Below, one piece after another: positions 17,786-25,363 of a DNA stretch of 64,000 nucleotides. Every line of letters starts with the position of its first letter. Position 1 is the first letter of the stretch. This DNA is from Gimesia sp. (lineage in GTDB: Bacteria > Planctomycetota > Planctomycetia > Planctomycetales > Planctomycetaceae): positions 35,386 through 99,385 of the forward strand of contig PAJV01000050.1 in assembly GCA_002706765.1 (NCBI GenBank), given 5' to 3'. The notes under the pieces are model-generated. The model was not told the origin of the DNA, did not search any database, and was given only the letters and a program-made list of their open reading frames with translations. Both the position numbers and the translations under genes were made by a program.

Positions 17786-18289
17786 TTAATGCGTGACCTT
17801 CGAATCCGTTTCGTCGGCTTTTTGCTTCGAAGTGACTTGATCCAGCTTCTTTTGAATGCCGCTTCCCAACTGCTGATAAAGCGTTACTCTGTTCTCGCCC
17901 TGCAAATCGCGAATCAGCCGTTGGATTTGATCCCGAAGTCGTTTCGATTCGGCGGTTCGCCCGGCATCTTCAGCGGCCTGCATTGTTTCAATCTGCTGAA
18001 AAGCGGCCTGTTTCACCACTGGCACTACCAGCAACATCTCCTCCTGGCCCTCGCTCCGTCCTGCACGGGACAACTCCGCGAATTGCGCCTCGCTCATTTT
18101 GAGCGACTCCAGAGAGGATTCGCGGAGACATTGTTCGATGTCTGAGTCTGCCAGTAAATCGATGGCTTGATCAGTCTGACCTGACTTTTGCAAATCAACC
18201 GCAGTCTCCAGTGGACCGGGGTCGCTCGTCTGCTGACAGCTCAGAGGAACCAGGATCAGCAAGCCCAGGGTAACGATTCTTGAACACAC
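17786..18289 (-). CDS. Hypothetical lipoprotein
   Basis: About 167 aa. The N-terminus has a short hydrophobic stretch ending in VPLSCQQ, a lipobox that predicts lipid attachment at the Cys near residue 18. The rest is helical and Gln/Glu-rich (QAIDLLADSD, RLRDQIQRLIRDLQG), perhaps a TPR-like or coiled helical protein. No family recognised. The start is uncertain: the GTG at 18289 has no close Shine-Dalgarno, while GGAG lies 8 bases before an in-frame ATT at 18304. A three-copy structured repeat begins about 40 bases upstream. Confidence 0.6.
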   Translation of the reverse strand: MCSRIVTLGLLILVPLSCQQTSDPGPLETAVDLQKSGQTDQAIDLLADSDIEQCLRESSLESLKMSEAQFAELSRAGRSEGQEEMLLVVPVVKQAAFQQIETMQAAEDAGRTAESKRLRDQIQRLIRDLQGENRVTLYQQLGSGIQKKLDQVTSKQKADETDSKVTH

Positions 18290-18324
18290 AGACAGTTTAT
18301 CAATCGGATCGGCTCCTCAGAAAA

Positions 18325-18421
18325 ATGATAGACTGTATCCAGTTTTACTGTAGCGTCTCCAGGGCCATTTGGCCCGAGTATATTAGATTGAGAGACGCTA
18401 TGGTTAAATGTGATGCGTTCT
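18325..18421 (+). repeat. Structured dispersed repeat, copy A
   Basis: TAGCGTCTC (18351-18359) pairs perfectly with GAGACGCTA (18392-18400). An inner stem GGGCC/GGCCC (18362-18366 with 18371-18375) closes an ATTT loop. A conserved tail, TATGGTTAAATGTGATGCG, follows. Related copies lie at 35007-35102 (+) and 62010-62106 (-). The gap 18290-18618 holds only this element. Confidence 0.75.
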
Positions 18422-18618
18422 AAAACCGCACAGCAAGAGTTACTCTTGGATTCTTCTACCAGGCTGTATTCTATCAGAAACGCATTCTCATGCCGGAAGG
18501 ATCATTCTAATTTCGATGATTGTGTCACCTTAGACATGCTCGTAAATGCAGCGTTTTAAAACGGGACTCGATTCTGGCGCCGTTTCCAATTGAATGATCG
18601 AGTTCTACACCGCCGGTT

Positions 18619-20421
18619 TTACTTCACTACCGGCAGCTTATATGCGGCTGCCTCGGTGGAATTTCGCACGTATAACCGGTCGCCGCTCAACACCGGATGA
18701 TTCCAGGTTTTGCCTTCCAACGCCTGGAATGTCGCCAGTTCTTTATGTTCTGTGGGGTCTGCTTTGAGTAATACGACGGCTCCCTCTTCGCCGATCACCA
18801 GCAGATGCCCGGAGTCTTTGACCAGCAGCACCTGGCCTTTCCCGTAACGGCCTCCTTTCCATTTGCGCTTCCCGTCTTTGAGATCGAAGCAGGTAAAGAT
18901 CGCACCGTCAAAACCGTAAGCATGCCCGTCGTAGATCACACAGTCATTGAAGTCCGGCTTTAAGCCGGTTACAGCCCAGAGCTCTTCCGCCGCCCATTTC
19001 CCGTCTTTCTTGGTGACATGAATTTTCTGCACCCCTTTGCCCATGCCGGTCGCGATCAGAATTTCATCCTCGCCCGCCAGTTGAGGCTGGAGCACTCTCT
19101 GCCCCTCAGAAGCGCAATCAAAACTCAGCAATACCGCACCATCGGCGGGATCCAGCAGGTTCAGCTCCTTATTCGTCAGCATTGCAATCACGGGCTGTCC
19201 GGCTATCGTCAACAGAGCAGGGGAGCTGTAAGAATGATCGCCGGCAGGAGCCGACCACTTCAACTCCCCCGTTTCCGTATCAAAGGCCAGCAGTCCCTTG
19301 TCTCCCTTTCCGCCCGCATGCACGATAACCGAACCTTCCACAACCAGCGGCGATGAACTGAACCCCCAGATCGGCGGTTCCCGGTCAGCCACCTGACGCA
19401 CATCCTGCTGCCAGATGATCTCCCCGTTGGCCGGGTCCAGTCGCAGCACATGCCCGCTGGCCCCCATCACATACAAGCCCCCGTCCGCCAGCGTCGGTGT
19501 CGCCCGTGGTCCGGGCCCGCCCAGCGCATCATAAAAACGCGTTTTAATCTCCTGCGTCCAGAGTTCCGCGCCCGTCTCGGCATCGTAGCAGACAATCAGT
19601 TCCTCTTCGCCCCGCTGCTCCTGGGTGAACAGCATCGGACCCGCGACCACAAACGAAGACCAGCCGGGCCCGATCGCTTTCTTCCATAACGGCGTCCCCA
19701 CATCCGCATTCCAGTCGGCATCCAGGGACACACCGGTCAGCACGCTGTCACGCAACGCCCCTCGAAAGCCGGGCCACTCGGGTTCAGTCAGCGCCGCTTC
19801 CAGTTCTGCCGCCGTCAACGTAGCCTGATCTGCGGGAGCCGCATCCGCTCGCGACAGCATCCGTTCCTCCACGGTCGGCGTCCACCGCCAGGCCAGTTCC
19901 ATATCATAGTCGCCCCACATTCCTTCGCTGCGGAGTAACAGTGAAAAGAGGAAGCCCAGCACCGAACAACCCACAATAATCACTGTCCGTTTCGCACTTC
20001 GCATGCGTGACACCAGCAACGCCGCAATCCCGAACAGACCCAGCCCCATCGGCCCGGTGACGAGCATCGCCCCCGGTCCTTGCATGGTAGGATCGATCAA
20101 CGCCAGTGTCGTACCCGCTGCCACTAGCACAACGAACAGTCCGATCAGTTTTTCCTTCCACGTCGCCCGACTGGCCAGTACCCACCACACCAGAATCAGT
20201 CCACCAAAAATCAAAGGACCGAACACCGCCGCCATTATCGGCAGCGGAGAATCCGACTCCACCAGTCGCGGCATCAACCGCGTCACCACCATCCCGATCA
20301 GTAACAGAATCGGCGGCCAGATGCGCAGCGGCTTCCATTCGTTGACCGCAGAAGTCGTTTCACTGGCAGCAGGTTCTACGGGAGGTTTCGATTCGGTTTC
20401 CGGTTGATTGGTATCAGTCAT
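18619..20421 (-). CDS. Membrane-anchored PQQ-like beta-propeller protein
   Basis: 600 aa from the ATG at 20421, which has AGGG about 8 bases upstream. An in-frame ATG at 20469 is less likely. After a Pro/Glu-rich cytoplasmic start there are about five membrane helices (residues 35-175). A seven- or eight-blade propeller with repeats such as VCYDAETGAELW, LRLDPANGEIIWQ and LAFDTETGELKWS follows. PQQ-like repeats of this kind are common in planctomycete secreted proteins and usually lack the residues of true quinoprotein dehydrogenases. The gene carries the planctomycete-type WPGFRG motif before the first blade. Function is unknown; a scaffold or sensing role at the outer face of the membrane is inference. 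Confidence 0.82.
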   Translation of the reverse strand: MTDTNQPETESKPPVEPAASETTSAVNEWKPLRIWPPILLLIGMVVTRLMPRLVESDSPLPIMAAVFGPLIFGGLILVWWVLASRATWKEKLIGLFVVLVAAGTTLALIDPTMQGPGAMLVTGPMGLGLFGIAALLVSRMRSAKRTVIIVGCSVLGFLFSLLLRSEGMWGDYDMELAWRWTPTVEERMLSRADAAPADQATLTAAELEAALTEPEWPGFRGALRDSVLTGVSLDADWNADVGTPLWKKAIGPGWSSFVVAGPMLFTQEQRGEEELIVCYDAETGAELWTQEIKTRFYDALGGPGPRATPTLADGGLYVMGASGHVLRLDPANGEIIWQQDVRQVADREPPIWGFSSSPLVVEGSVIVHAGGKGDKGLLAFDTETGELKWSAPAGDHSYSSPALLTIAGQPVIAMLTNKELNLLDPADGAVLLSFDCASEGQRVLQPQLAGEDEILIATGMGKGVQKIHVTKKDGKWAAEELWAVTGLKPDFNDCVIYDGHAYGFDGAIFTCFDLKDGKRKWKGGRYGKGQVLLVKDSGHLLVIGEEGAVVLLKADPTEHKELATFQALEGKTWNHPVLSGDRLYVRNSTEAAAYKLPVVK

Positions 20422-20781
20422 GACAAACCCTGCTGGGAGAAAAGAAGAGGGACAACTCACATTCCACATTGCCGGATCACAGAAGATCCCGCGCTGAACA
20501 GAATGGTTGTTTTCTGTAACTTTAACCAGTCGCTCCGCGGTGTCAAATGCACAAACCGTGATGCGAAACCAATCTCCTGTTTCGATTCACAGCTGCGCTG
20601 TTTTCACTCCCGCTTCCTGCCCGCCGGTCAACAGGAATACTTTCTCATTTATCTGATCTTAACCAGATAGAGATATCAAATTGAAACCGCACTCGTGACA
20701 ATGGTACAACAGAGAGTGAGAGGCTTCCTCAAAACGACCAGGGGACCGGAGCGTCTCGATTTAACAGGAAGTAATCTGACC

Positions 20782-21198
20782 ATGGATGATTTGCAATTTT
20801 TAAACGCATTCGAAAACTGCACACTCCCCTTCGCTGACTGGACGCATCGCGCACATCTCCGCGTTGCTTATCTCTACGCTTCAAAATTTGATCTGCAGAC
20901 CGCGACCGAAAAAATGCGGGCCGGCATCAAAGCGTACAACAAAGCCACCAACACCCCGGAAGAACTCGAACGCGGCTACCACGAAACGATTACCGTCGCC
21001 TTCATGCACCTGGTCACTGCCACCCTGCAACAGTCGGGACCATTTGAAAACTCCGAAGCATTCTGCGATGCCTGCGCCGTCTCACTCAATAAGCCGGTAC
21101 TCCTCAAGTACTACAGCAAAAACCGCATCATCTCCATTAAAGCTAAACAGACTTTCGTAGAACCCGATCTGCAGTCTCTGCCTGCGGTAACTGAATGA
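20782..21198 (+). CDS. Conserved hypothetical protein (WTHRAHL family)
   Basis: 139 aa from the ATG at 20782, which has AGGAAG about 11 bases upstream. A GTG at 20695 would add 29 residues that look non-conserved. I recognise the core WTHRAHLRVAYLYA and ERGYHETITVAFMHLV of an uncharacterised bacterial protein family. The conserved His residues in these blocks could bind metal or form an active site, but no activity is known to me. It is helical and soluble. It is divergent from the propeller gene. The 360-base gap between them holds only a 6-bp hairpin at 20650-20669 and no promoter I could define with confidence. Confidence 0.7.
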   Translation: MDDLQFLNAFENCTLPFADWTHRAHLRVAYLYASKFDLQTATEKMRAGIKAYNKATNTPEELERGYHETITVAFMHLVTATLQQSGPFENSEAFCDACAVSLNKPVLLKYYSKNRIISIKAKQTFVEPDLQSLPAVTE

Positions 21199-21343
21199 AA
21201 ATCATTTCACACTTTCGAGTTCACAGGCTAGAATGAAATCTGTTTTTTTTAATACACTATTGAATCGGACTCAGTTTTTATCGCGCCGCATGTAAACTGT
21301 CGGAAGATCCGCATACAATACCTGGAGATATTGGATTCACTCA

Positions 21344-21964
21344 ATGTGCATGAACCCCGAATCGACACCTGATGTACTTTCCTTCTGGCTCTGGTTTGAA
21401 AACAATCTGTCGAGGTTGAACAATTTTGAGGACCATCAGGCAGAACTGCTGGAGGAACTGAATGAGCGACTACAGGAAGTGGATGAGGGACTGGCGTTTG
21501 AAATTTCCAGACTGAATTCAGAGGGAATTCGTGACCTGGTCTTCAGCGCCGATGGGATGAAAGAGACATTTCCTGCGGTGCTGGCACTGATTGAAAGCTC
21601 CCCCGACCTGCCCGAATGGACGTTTACTCCGTTTCGCCAGCGGGTCGATGTCTCAGAGTTCGGCCTGAGGTTTGGTGACCGGGAATTGAGAGCCAGCGAC
21701 TTCTATTTCTGGCTGCAGACCGAGGACGGAGCCATCGATCTGATTGTCTATGTTCCCGGTCTGACCGAAGAGAACCGTGATGAATTGATGGGCGCGGGTT
21801 TCATCCTGCTGGACATGACACTGGGCGAATTCGACGTCACTTTGAATCTGCGCTATATCGATTTTCAACCCCTCCCCGAAGATCCGGAAGCCGACGACCT
21901 GCTGCCACTCACCGAATTACCCCGAGAGTTCGACGAGCTCTTCAATGCTTTGAATGAAGAGTGA
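21344..21964 (+). CDS. Hypothetical acidic protein
   Basis: 206 aa, strongly acidic, with no signal peptide or membrane segment. The N-terminal third is helical (HQAELLEELNERLQEVDEGL); the middle looks alpha/beta (FYFWLQTEDGAIDLIVYVPG). No family recognised. A second in-frame ATG two codons downstream could also be used, and GGAG lies about 17-20 bases upstream. It directly precedes the retron-like cassette but differs from it in base composition, so it is probably part of the host backbone. Confidence 0.62.
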   Translation: MCMNPESTPDVLSFWLWFENNLSRLNNFEDHQAELLEELNERLQEVDEGLAFEISRLNSEGIRDLVFSADGMKETFPAVLALIESSPDLPEWTFTPFRQRVDVSEFGLRFGDRELRASDFYFWLQTEDGAIDLIVYVPGLTEENRDELMGAGFILLDMTLGEFDVTLNLRYIDFQPLPEDPEADDLLPLTELPREFDELFNALNEE

Positions 21965-22028
21965 GCTGGAGTCAAAACAGCATGTCAAACGAAACATCCC
22001 TTTCTACCGGTTAATTTATTAACCGCTA

Positions 22029-22056
22029 TTGACATCTTATTTGGGTGTGATATCTT
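22029..22056 (+). promoter_or_regulatory. Strong sigma70-type promoter of the retron-like cassette
   Basis: TTGACA (22029-22034) and TATCTT (22051-22056) are separated by 16 bp in an AT-rich stretch. Transcription would start near 22063, about 265 bases before the first ORF, which leaves room for a long structured leader RNA. Confidence 0.65.
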
Positions 22057-22062
22057 AACGAG

Positions 22063-22262
22063 CGCAACACAGTAAATGTTTTGCCTGTTCTTTGAAAATT
22101 TAAGATCGTTTGTTAGGGAACCTCCTTCGACCTTTGCGGGCTATCCCGAAAGGTGCCGCGTGCCGTTCGCGGTCGCGGACGACGTATGTCGTACGTGACC
22201 ACCCGATTGGTGGTACCAGTTGAGGGCTGCCGACGAATTTCTATTTTATTAGGAATTTTAGG
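22063..22262 (+). ncRNA. Candidate retron msr-msd RNA
   Basis: Non-coding stretch between the promoter and the cassette ORFs with dense GC-rich hairpins in AT-rich surroundings. Hairpin 1 covers 22131-22153 (9 bp, one bulged G, loop CTAT). Hairpin 2 covers 22156-22178 (8 bp, TTCG loop). A longer hairpin at 22171-22200 (about 12 bp, loop GTAT) overlaps and competes with hairpin 2. Hairpin 4 covers 22198-22214 (CCACC/GGTGG). In retrons this position holds the RNA that primes and templates msDNA. The closing a1/a2 duplex is not clear: the only candidate is a weak AT-rich pairing of 22095-22101 with 22253-22259. The ends and the branching G are undetermined. Confidence 0.55.
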
Positions 22263-22328
22263 TTGTTGACTCAATTTCCCGGGGGGATTTAAATCTCCTT
22301 CCATTCCTTTATTAGGAGGCATTGTCCT

Positions 22329-22613
22329 ATGGACAAGACTAGCCAACGATCAGGCACCTGGCGAGCTTGTGAAGAACTCCATGCGATCGAAAATCGTATG
22401 GTTGCAATTCGCAAATTGTTGAAATCGATTCAACATCAAAGTTCAACAGGTGGGGAAGCGATGGATGACGCGCTGAAAATAGCTCAGACTATCGAAGATC
22501 TTGCTTCGTATGGGCGAAATTCCAGTGCGGTGAATGCTCTCGAAATCGTATCTATTTTAGAAATTTCGCTTTCTATTTTGGATGCTGAAATTGACAGCTT
22601 CCTTACATCCTGA
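22329..22613 (+). CDS. Small hypothetical protein of the retron-like cassette
   Basis: 94 aa, helical and mildly acidic. AGGAGG at 22313-22318 lies 10 bases before the ATG, a strong ribosome site. No family recognised. The C-terminal half is hydrophobic and helix-forming (VNALEIVSILEISLSILDAE), perhaps a dimer or coiled-coil interface. It is the first ORF after the structured RNA, followed by the XRE and reverse transcriptase genes on the same strand. By position it could be a retron effector or accessory protein. A six-base stretch in the leader (CCTCCT at 22121-22126) is complementary to its ribosome site. Confidence 0.65.
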   Translation: MDKTSQRSGTWRACEELHAIENRMVAIRKLLKSIQHQSSTGGEAMDDALKIAQTIEDLASYGRNSSAVNALEIVSILEISLSILDAEIDSFLTS

Positions 22614-22674
22614 GGTCAACTAGGGATCAGAAGGGTCCCTTGCTCAATATACTGTTAGTAAGGAGTCAATCCAG

Positions 22675-23025
22675 GTGAATAACCTAGGAAAGACGATTAG
22701 AATAATTCGTCAAGCCAAAGGAATGAAACTAAATTCGTTGGCAAAAAGTGCCGGGGTAAGTGTACCTTTTTTGAGCCTAGTTGAAGGAGGAGATAGACAA
22801 CCATCCTTACATGTACTGAGAAAACTCGCAGAAGGATTAAGTATTCCTTCTGAAGCACTTATATTGATGAGTGTCGGCAATAATTCAGAGCTCACTTCTT
22901 CTGATGAAGTAACTACTGAAATCACTAAAAATGTTGATCGTTTGATCAAACTCGAAGAAAAGTTGGAACTACTTTTACAAGCTAGCGAGGGCACGGATGA
23001 ACCCAAAGTCAATCACTCCAGCTGA
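22675..23025 (+). CDS. XRE-family helix-turn-helix regulator
   Basis: 116 aa, starting at GTG 22675 with AAGGAG about 9 bases upstream. Residues 4-62 form a classical XRE/Cro helix-turn-helix: IRIIRQAKGMKLNSLAKSAG, then VSVPFLSLVEGG and LRKLAEGLSIP. The C-terminal 50 residues form an acidic helix (NVDRLIKLEEKLELLLQ) that may mediate dimerisation or partner contact. It overlaps the reverse transcriptase gene by 29 bases in another frame, so translational coupling is likely. XRE proteins accompany several retron types. Here it could repress the promoter at 22029 or act as part of the toxin/effector arm; neither can be chosen from sequence. Confidence 0.88.
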   Translation: MNNLGKTIRIIRQAKGMKLNSLAKSAGVSVPFLSLVEGGDRQPSLHVLRKLAEGLSIPSEALILMSVGNNSELTSSDEVTTEITKNVDRLIKLEEKLELLLQASEGTDEPKVNHSS

Positions 23026-24043
23026 AATCGCTGCTGCAATGAAAATGACAGAACGACAGCTTTGGACGTTCACTCGCAATTTCGAGAAGTTGTTCAAGCC
23101 GACTCGAGAAATCATGATAGGAAGTAAAAAAAGAGCAATAGATGCGCCTCGAGATTCGGCAAAAAAGAAGCTGAAATTATTACATAAATGGTTTTTTGAA
23201 AAAAAACTATTTCACCCATCAGCTCACGGTGGAGTCAGACACCGTTCTTGTTTCACAAGTGCTCAACAACATCTAGGGAAAAAATTTGTATGGACTCGCG
23301 ATGCATCAGATTGTTATCCGTCTATTACACCTGAGATGTTTTTTTATGAGTTAAAACGAATTGGATTCCGCCAAGATACTGCTACATTATTGACACGATT
23401 ATGTACTGTTCGTGGTAGCATTCCTCAAGGATCTCCTGTAAGCAATGATGCGATAAACCTCTATTTCTGGCGTATTGATCAGTTCCTTAAGTCACTTTCT
23501 GGAGCGAATGATTTATCGTATTCAAGAGTGGCTGACGATTTTGTCCTCTCAGGATATAAAAAATACTTAGGGGATAATATTTTACTTCGATTAGAGGGTA
23601 TGCTGCAGCAGTTTGGGATTCAGATCAATGACAAAAAACGTAGGAAATCTGGATTTCAAAACCGGTCAAATCCTCAACTAGTTCATAGCATAAGAGTCGA
23701 CTTACGGCGCGGTACCAAAATCTCGCAAGAACATAGAACCAAGATAATAGATCTTGCTAATTCATATGAAGCTGCCTGCAAGCGTGTGCAGCCTTCATCA
23801 TTAGAGCCTATCGCTCACAAAAGACAGCAACTAATTGGATATCTTCATTACTCAAGACAAGCAGATTTATCGCCTATTAAGCATCTCAAATCCAAAATTC
23901 AAAACGGTGATAGAAGAGTTTCGAGAATACTCAAAAATCTGCACATTTCCGCTTTCAAAGGAAAATGGTGGTTAGTAAGTTCAAAAAGAAATGAACCCCG
24001 AAGATTGAAGTCGATTTGGATGAAGCGTTTAGAAGCAAACTGA
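22997..24043 (+). CDS. Retron-type reverse transcriptase (divergent)
   Basis: 348 aa, near the usual retron RT size of about 300-350 aa, with no fused domain. The palm motifs are readable: WTRDASDCYPSIT (motif A with catalytic Asp), IPQGSPVSND (motif B, the QGxxxS type of retron and group II RTs) and YSRVADDFVLSG (motif C, with VADD in place of YADD). SAQQH before motif A matches the retron NAxxH signature with a Ser. LVHSI after the thumb-proximal RKSGFQNR stretch lies where retrons have VTG. No maturase or endonuclease domain is present, which argues against group II introns, and no DGR-type repeat pair was seen. The ATG follows GAGGG by 6 bases. The cassette is AT-rich relative to its neighbours, which suggests horizontal gain. 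Role: reverse transcription of the upstream RNA into msDNA for phage defence, by family analogy. Confidence 0.87.
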   Translation: MNPKSITPAEIAAAMKMTERQLWTFTRNFEKLFKPTREIMIGSKKRAIDAPRDSAKKKLKLLHKWFFEKKLFHPSAHGGVRHRSCFTSAQQHLGKKFVWTRDASDCYPSITPEMFFYELKRIGFRQDTATLLTRLCTVRGSIPQGSPVSNDAINLYFWRIDQFLKSLSGANDLSYSRVADDFVLSGYKKYLGDNILLRLEGMLQQFGIQINDKKRRKSGFQNRSNPQLVHSIRVDLRRGTKISQEHRTKIIDLANSYEAACKRVQPSSLEPIAHKRQQLIGYLHYSRQADLSPIKHLKSKIQNGDRRVSRILKNLHISAFKGKWWLVSSKRNEPRRLKSIWMKRLEAN

Positions 24044-24226
24044 ATATATAGTAAAATTAATATGCTATTATAGAATCTGATTCATTTTACATTACCATTC
24101 CTACTTCAGATTAAATCCTCTTCACAACCCATCCCTTTTTCTTTACATCTTCACCCCCACCCGGCATCATAGTGTGAACGTCTTTTAAGAAATCACTCCT
24201 GTTCCCCTGAATGAAGTGAGGCGGCT

Positions 24227-24994
24227 ATGCTGGTGAAGAAGTTGAAAGACAAACTGATCAAAGGCGAAACCGTGTATGGCTCGCTGTTTCAGTACTCCGT
24301 TGTGCCGGCGATGGTGGAATCGATTCCCGAAAACTCGCTCGACTTTGTGATCGTCACCCCCGAACATACGACCCTCGATCTCGCGGAGTTCCTCCCCCTG
24401 CGATATGCCCTCAACTCCAAAGGCATCGCCTGCCTGGCCCGCACGCACAGTCGCGATGCCGCCGATGTCGCCCGCGTCTGTGATACCTTTGATGGCGTGG
24501 TCGTTCCCTACGTCGAAGAATACGAACAGGCCCAGCAACTCGCAGCCGCCGCCGTCTATCGACCGCTCAAAGGAATCGTGCTGGATGAAGTTCTCAAGAC
24601 CGGCATATTCGTCAATCAGAAAACCGCTGATTACATCGAGAAACGCAACGAGAACACACTCTTCATTCCGATGATCGAATCGGTGCCCGGCATTCAGAAC
24701 CTGGAAAAGATCTGTTCGATTCCCGGCGTGCATGCCGTCTTCGTCGGTCCCGGCGACCTGACCGCCAACATGGGAATCCCCGGGGAATACGACAGCCCCG
24801 AGTTGATCGCCGCCATCCAGAAAGTCATCGACATCGCCAATCAGCAGCATGTCGCCGCGGGCTGCTGGTTTGGCACTACCAGACAGGCCGTCCGCACCAT
24901 CCGCCAGGGCGCCCGCCTGGTCGTCTACGCCAACGACGGACTCATGATGCAGCACGCCATGCAAACCGCCTTCAGCGAACTCCGCAAAGGGTAA
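24227..24994 (+). CDS. HpcH/HpaI family aldolase
   Basis: 255 aa TIM-barrel class II aldolase/citrate-lyase family protein, of usual length. Marks: GSLFQYSVVPAMVE at the start, EHTTLDLAE (canonical EHxxxD), CLARTHSRDAADVARV, IPMIESVPGIQNLE with the metal-binding Glu, and VFVGPGDLTANMG with the metal-binding Asp. Such enzymes cleave or form 2-keto-3-deoxy sugar acids or 4-hydroxy-2-oxo acids with pyruvate. The substrate is not predictable from the neighbours. A weak AGTGAGG precedes the ATG. Confidence 0.9.
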   Translation: MLVKKLKDKLIKGETVYGSLFQYSVVPAMVESIPENSLDFVIVTPEHTTLDLAEFLPLRYALNSKGIACLARTHSRDAADVARVCDTFDGVVVPYVEEYEQAQQLAAAAVYRPLKGIVLDEVLKTGIFVNQKTADYIEKRNENTLFIPMIESVPGIQNLEKICSIPGVHAVFVGPGDLTANMGIPGEYDSPELIAAIQKVIDIANQQHVAAGCWFGTTRQAVRTIRQGARLVVYANDGLMMQHAMQTAFSELRKG

Positions 24995-25018
24995 ACGAAC
25001 ACAAGCCACAACCCACAG

Positions 25019-25300
25019 GTGATACCGGATGCAATCCGGTACGAGCGCAGCGAGCAGGAAACTGTCAGAGCAAGCGACCAATCCAGCAACAGAAAACCAG
25101 CCACGCAGCAGCGAACCCGTATGTCCGCACCCTACTGCAACCGGGATCGAAATGATCCTCTTAACGACACGTCTTCACCCATAACCTCCTGTTGTCTCCG
25201 CCAACACCGAATTACATTCGGGGCCATCTGGATTTTTACTTCACACCAACCAGAACCAACGCCGGTGTGCCACTGATCGGCTTGTCCGACAGTGCTGGTT
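25019..25300 (+). repeat. Composite palindromic repeat cluster
   Basis: Three hairpin modules lie in the 369-base gap. P2 is ACCGGATGCAATCCGGT plus the tail ACGAGCGCAGCGAGCAGG (25024-25058). P3-like CCGAATTACATTCGG is at 25206-25222. P1-like ACTGATCGGCTTGTCCGACAGT is at 25272-25294. The same modules recur at 29.1-29.8 kb, 38.97 kb and 40.9 kb. Confidence 0.7.
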
Positions 25301-25363
25301 CAATACCAGTTCAAAGCTTCCGATACACCAAAAAGCAGGAACTGTTCTATTTAAATCAATGCT

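Noticed and set aside
22095-22259. Weak 7-bp pairing proposed as retron a1/a2 duplex
   Set aside because: AT-rich and short with mismatched flanks; it is kept only as a low-confidence note on the RNA feature.
22063-24043. Diversity-generating retroelement
   Set aside because: The RT motif B is QGSPVS rather than the DGR type, and no template/variable repeat pair was seen nearby.
24185-25081. 298-aa ORF opposite the aldolase gene
   Set aside because: It is an antisense shadow of the aldolase; the plus-strand frame has clear family motifs and this one has none.
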